Shown: positions 60,396-64,000 of the stretch, one piece after another | Numbering within the stretch: the stretch's first letter is position 1 | How the letters are laid out: each line of letters begins with the position of its first letter | Assembly: GCA_000349905.1 (NCBI GenBank) | Contig: KB722736.1 | Coordinates: 2,678,754 to 2,742,753, forward strand | Direction: 5' to 3' | DNA length: 64,000 bases | Source of the DNA: Volvariella volvacea V23 | Lineage: Eukaryota; Basidiomycota; Agaricomycetes; Agaricales; Pluteaceae | Notes under the pieces: generated by a model | Seen by the model: the letters and a program-made list of their open reading frames with translations, nothing else | Told to the model about the DNA's origin: nothing | Database searches by the model: none | Translations under genes and position numbers: made by a program

Positions 60396-61465
60396 CGACC
60401 ACGCTGTGCCATTGCTCTTGGGGTTATGCCCAATTCTGTATTATTGTAGATTCACCTATACCGTTTCTTTTTTCGATGCATCAATGCCCCTTCGTTCTCT
60501 GATACCCTTTCCTCTTCCGTCGTGCTATGCATGCTCTACGTATTTAATTGTTTCCTTTGTGTTTTATTATGGTTGGTGCAGACATCGGTTCTGCATTAGG
60601 GAAAGCTAATGAAATTCATGCTTTTGTCTCGATAAGTTTGGAAAGACATTGTGGGTCCATCTTACCAAGACTCGGCCTGCCCTACAGTCCTCGTGACTCG
60701 ATCCCTTGCTCGACTTGTAGAAATGTCGCGCAAGTTGAGCTTGCGAGGGAAAGTTGCGTCGGAGATACCACTTCATCATGTGTCAGGCACAAATCGTTTC
60801 TTCCTTGCTTCAGAAGAACAATGTCCCATAACCGCCAAGGGTATAAAGGACGAACTGTTCGGAGGATAGGTAAGGACATTGTGGGTCCACGTATGAATAC
60901 ACCCGCTTGATCAAGGTGGTGCTCTATGATGAAGCGCCCCCAAACGAGGTCCTTTTCCATATCAGATTCAAGTGTTATTGTTCTTTGAGGCTGCCCTTCG
61001 AAGCAGGCTGTTTCACAACCGATGAGGGTGACCTCGGGAGTAGGTCTGAGGCTTCCATCTGATACATATTGGTATTTGATGCGCAAACTTGCCACTTTTC
61101 CTGGAACATACAAACTACCGCGTTGCTACTTGGATAGCTTTCTCTTCACCGCTCCCAGGCTTTTGTTCCATAGAAGGGTAATTTTTCAACGTTGCGGACC
61201 CACAAACCGTCCTGCGGTTGCAAGTGCCATACAGGACAAGCGATAAGGTGTGCATGCCCAAGTATCCACGACAATAGACAGCCTTATGCACTTTATCAGG
61301 AAAACGAACCGACGAGTCATTAGACGTTGATCTGAGAGTCGGTTCTCCCCATTCGTCACTATGATAGTGCACTGCACCCGCGAACCTACTTAGCCAAAAT
61401 GGGAATGCGTCGGACCTTGAATGTAAATCATCTTTGCCAGCGCCCAATGCGGGTGTGAACTGTTC
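60396..61465. other. Long intergenic stretch with weak minus-strand open frames and a 15-bp direct repeat
   Basis: About 1.07 kb without a recognised gene. Two adjacent minus-strand frames (61447 to 61115 and 61113 to 60682, 110 and 143 codons) abut in different phases and show no known domain. They may be an orphan gene or chance. The 15-bp sequence GACATTGTGGGTCCA occurs twice in direct orientation at 60645-60659 and 60875-60889. Nothing else is seen. Confidence 0.4.
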
Positions 61466-62262
61466 ATGCCATCACAACCTCTGCTCGGAAGTCTAGCTGT
61501 TCAAGCTCCTTCGCTAAATCCTCAAATTGTACATGTGTCTCCATCCACATGCCATGACCTCACACTGTTTAAAGGTATGCTGCTTCAGCTAGCCCATTGT
61601 ACCGGCGTTTGACACCAACACTTGTTCCAGAAATCTTGAAGGAATACAGACGTCTCGATGATACAATAATGATGCGGTTGAACCGAGCAAACGCAGCAGC
61701 ACGAGACAAGGATAGAACCCAAGATGTAAGTCAGGGGAATGTCCAGGATCTCGCATGTACAGCTATCTGGCGGGAGCTAGTTGGTGAATACGTCACCCTT
61801 AGTTTTGTCTGCGCCAACTTTGGCCTTACAATATTATTCCCTGTGATAGAAAACTGGAAACGACGAACAATGTTGGTGAACTATTGCGTAAACGTTGTTG
61901 ACCAATCATTAGATGAAAAGCGAAGAGCCATGCAAAGTGTAACAGAGGATGCTAGAGAACGAAGAAGGATGCAAGGGGAGATCTATGCCGATGAGGTCAA
62001 GGTGGGTGTAGCATGACAGACGCTTGCGTATGCTGGAATTGTCACCACTGCTATAGCGCAATCACGTCCATAATGAGCTCACGGTCGAGTCCATTGTGAT
62101 GAAGCGGTCACTAGAAGGTCAGTGCCGTTGTACCACTGTCGTTGAGCATGGTTTAGACGACTACAATGGGCAGCGTTCCGCTCGCGATGTCAGTATTTTG
62201 CCCCGCCACTCTCGGATCAAGAAGGTCGTAGGCTATGGGATTCAGTGCAGCGCGGTTTGTAG
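61466..62262 (+). CDS. MIX23: Mix23/CCDC58 (Cid2-family) mitochondrial intermembrane-space protein
   Basis: A small protein of the Cid2/CCDC58 family, imported into the mitochondrial intermembrane space. Exon 1 reads MPSQPLLGSLAVQAPSLNPQ and ends with STCHDLTLFK. An intron leads to EILKEYRRLDDTIMMRLNRA. The motif Cys-x20-Cys, from CTAIWRELV via ENWKRRTMLVNYC, matches the spacing in human CCDC58. A coiled-coil stretch DQSLDEKRRAMQSVTEDARE follows. After two more introns the gene ends AFRSRCQYFAPPLSDQEGRR with TAG at 62260-62262. About 175 residues. A GTAAGT at 61726 inside the second exon must be retained to keep the conserved first Cys of that pair. It is followed by a GILT gene in the same orientation. 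Confidence 0.88.
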
Positions 62263-62382
62263 CTACATAGACAGTTCATGGCCTGAGTTGGATAGATGGT
62301 CACGTGCACAATGACGCAAGTTTCTGAGAATCTGGCGCTGACTGGACGAATGGGGGGCATCCCATCCTTAACCTTTGTCTCC

Positions 62383-63224
62383 ATGCATCGTCTCTATTCC
62401 ATGTTCTCCGTCTTCGTGCCTGTTGCTTTGGCAGCTACACCTCCCTTTCTTCAACAAGACACAAACGGGTTATTAGTTGAACAGCGAGTTCCAGTAGAAC
62501 TTGGCGTAATGAGCCGTTGTCCAGACGGTCTTCTTTGTGAGAGCATTTTCAACGAAGTCTTGAAGAGGGTCGCGAACAAAGTTGATATATCTTTGCTATA
62601 TATTGGAAAGTGCATCATTTCCCCTAATTCAGGTCTCGTTGCTCACGTAGATTTGACCCTCCCAGGATAGACCCTACCGACACAGACTTTGGGGTGAAGT
62701 GCCTGCACGGCCCTGAGGAGTGTGCTGGAAATGTGCAACAGCTTTGTGTCGCAAAATATGCATCACCTTCAAATTGGTGGGAATTTGTGCAGTGCCAGAA
62801 TTATGAGGGCCGCGACAAGATTGGTTTGCCCGATCTTGCGCTTAAGTGTGCAAGGACGGCGGAAATAAATTGGGAAGAGAGTGGAGTCGGCGAATGTGCT
62901 GGTATCACTGGTGATGGTCGTGGTGCGGAGGGTATACGTTTACTCCAGAAATCCGTGAATGAAACACAAAGACGAGGCATAGTGTGCGGGCTATCTTGGA
63001 ATGTTATAGCTCCTTGGCTAATAGATTCACAGGAAGAGCTGCACTATTCTAATCAATGGCCGTCTGGCTTGCATTCATGACGGCTCGTGGCAATCCTGTG
63101 AGGTATGAATACATTTACCGTACTCCATTGTCCTAAGCGTTAACCACGCTCACAGGGGGGTCATACCGTAAAGGACTTCGTCAGGCAGATCAATGAGGAG
63201 TACGATCGCCTGAATAGCACATGA
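62383..63224 (+). CDS. GILT-like secreted thiol reductase family protein
   Basis: A secretory protein of the gamma-interferon-inducible lysosomal thiol reductase (GILT) family. It begins with a signal peptide (MHRLYSMFSVFVPVALAA). The expected redox segment reads SRCPDGLLCESIFNEVLKR (62515-62570), so the two Cys are five residues apart and the usual CxxC is absent. An intron then gives FGVKCLHGPEECAGNVQQLC (62690-62750), the conserved GILT C-x-H-G-P-x-E-C signature. It continues YASPSNWWEFVQCQNYEGR and LALKCARTAEINW. After introns, CTILINGRLACIHDGSWQSC (63043-63100) and GGHTVKDFVRQINEEYDRLN complete the family pattern. TGA is at 63222-63224. The reductase function is uncertain because of the altered active site. 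It converges with Yos1 (210 bp gap). Confidence 0.87.
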
Positions 63225-63434
63225 AACTTCTTGGCATTGAAAAACATTGCGTCGGACTAGGATCTAGAAGGAACTGTAAACCCCCAAAAGTAGCAATGTC
63301 ATTAGGCACACTCAATGTTTTGGCGCGCTCCAGTATATTAAGTATTCCGGCATACGAGCATTGTGAAGGAAAAGCCCAAAGCAAATACAAGGGATTCGAA
63401 ATAGAGACATGAATGGAATGTAATTCGAAAGGCA

Positions 63435-63844
63435 TCACCAGATGAGCGAGTAGAGTATCACAAGAATATTGATGCCGATCAGAGGTACTGGAATCAATCC
63501 TGATTAGCTGGTGAACGCACATTGCGATTCAAGGGCACATACTACGCATAAGTGTTCGGACAGCAGTTATCAGGTCTATTAGCTTTGCCTTCATTCCAAC
63601 GTCATACTGTGGATTCCCGTAACCTTGGTCGTAACCTTGGTGGTATCCCGCATTGGCCGCGGCAGCAGCTTGGGCCTGGGACGACGACACCCATCCAACT
63701 GCGGAAAGGAGCACTGCTCAGTAGCTGAAACCAATATACCAACGGTTTGGACTCACTCCGAGCAAGGAAACGGTCTTCACTAAGAACAGCTATTGCATTC
63801 ACGAAAAGCAGTGACGCCTGAAAGATAGCACCGAGCTTAAGCAT
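63435..63844 (-). CDS. YOS1: Yos1/IER3IP1 ER-Golgi transport membrane protein
   Basis: Yos1 is a small Golgi/ER protein bound to Yip1/Yif1 and needed for COPII transport. The N-terminus MLKLGAIFQASLLFVNAIAV is the first transmembrane helix, followed by LSEDRFLAR, both highly conserved. An intron (63714-63757) leads to a Gln/Tyr/Gly-rich loop, unlike the short loop of yeast (YHQGYDQGYGNPQYD). The exon then carries KLIDLITAVRTLMR. After a last intron the C-terminal helix LIPVPLIGINILVILYSLIW ends with TGA at 63435-63437. Start ATG at 63844. Length is roughly 105 residues, slightly longer than yeast because of the loop. The promoter lies in the last 156 bases of the window. Confidence 0.93.
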
Positions 63845-64000
63845 CTTGACTACACGCAGAAGGTGAGTTGGCTAGAGCTCAATAACTTGTGTTCAGAACA
63901 AGGAAGGCGTTTGCCTTGGTTTTCTACAGGGTACGGGACGGAGAAGTGAGCGTGCAAGGCTGGCGGAGAATGCGTTACAGTGATTGTGACAAGGCGTGAC

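Noticed and set aside
61115..61447. Treating the minus-strand frames as a firm gene
   Set aside because: No intron or frame-consistent join, no recognised domain; listed only as a finding.
1..64000. CRISPR array, prophage or bacterial-type operon
   Set aside because: No regularly spaced repeats, no ribosome-binding-site organisation, and spliceosomal introns in almost every gene; the DNA is fungal nuclear.

Overview
The window is nuclear DNA of a filamentous basidiomycete, most likely an Agaricomycete. Genes are tightly packed on both strands and broken by many introns of about 50 bp with GTRNGT donors and short AG acceptors. There are no operons, no bacterial signals and no CRISPR array. 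The gene set is typical of mushrooms: an Opy2-type HOG-pathway anchor, a TRAPPC2L/Tca17 subunit, a fungal-type Sla1, a 13-IQ IQGAP and fungal GILT-like proteins. I annotate 23 protein genes and one intron-containing tRNA-Tyr. I see no intact transposon and no secondary-metabolite cluster.

Layout (gene extents run from start to stop codon; introns lie inside). 67-6693 (+) Sec7 Arf-GEF; 6783-10662 (-) Sla1; 10968-13012 (+) eRF3; 13142-16487 (+) Rtp1/TANGO6; 16654-17259 (-) TRAPPC2L; 17352-17437 (-) tRNA-Tyr(GTA); 17572-18846 (-) peroxisomal ATP carrier Ant1/PMP47; 19025-22379 (-) UBA plus zinc-cluster plus UBC protein of BIRC6 type; 22924-24881 (-) Opy2-like anchor; 25142-26323 (+) Caf16 ABC ATPase; 26515-32797 (-) IQGAP; 33684-36424 (-) AMP-binding acyl-CoA ligase; 36701-40490 (+) Vip1/Asp1; 40584-41529 (-) AKTIP/FTS pseudo-E2; 41610-43476 (-) Air1/2; 43656-46244 (+) TCERG1/Dre4; 46555-49922 (+) ER-type Hsp90; 50226-53080 (+) disordered unknown; 53411-56624 (-) kelch membrane protein; 57532-60395 (+) C2H2 zinc-finger protein; 61466-62262 (+) Mix23; 62383-63224 (+) GILT; 63435-63844 (-) Yos1.

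These are mostly unrelated housekeeping genes, not a pathway. Loose themes recur: membrane traffic (Sec7, TRAPPC2L, Yos1, AKTIP), cortical actin and cytokinesis (Sla1, IQGAP, Vip1/Asp1), RNA metabolism (eRF3, Air1/2, TCERG1, Rtp1) and ER/secretory redox and folding (Hsp90, GILT). Many neighbours are convergent with gaps of about 90-200 bp or divergent with gaps of about 180-310 bp.

The points that merit a second look are: an ER-targeted Hsp90 ending in HEEL with a UPRE-like promoter motif; a UBA/zinc-cluster/UBC fusion; a secreted-kelch/multi-TM fusion; a GILT protein without the CxxC active site; two single-base frame breaks in C-rich tracts; two GC-AG introns; and a few unexplained intergenic stretches (32.8-33.7 kb and 60.4-61.5 kb). 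I did not find a clearly novel multi-gene system. Gene models were spliced by eye from reading frames, so individual exon borders carry uncertainty.
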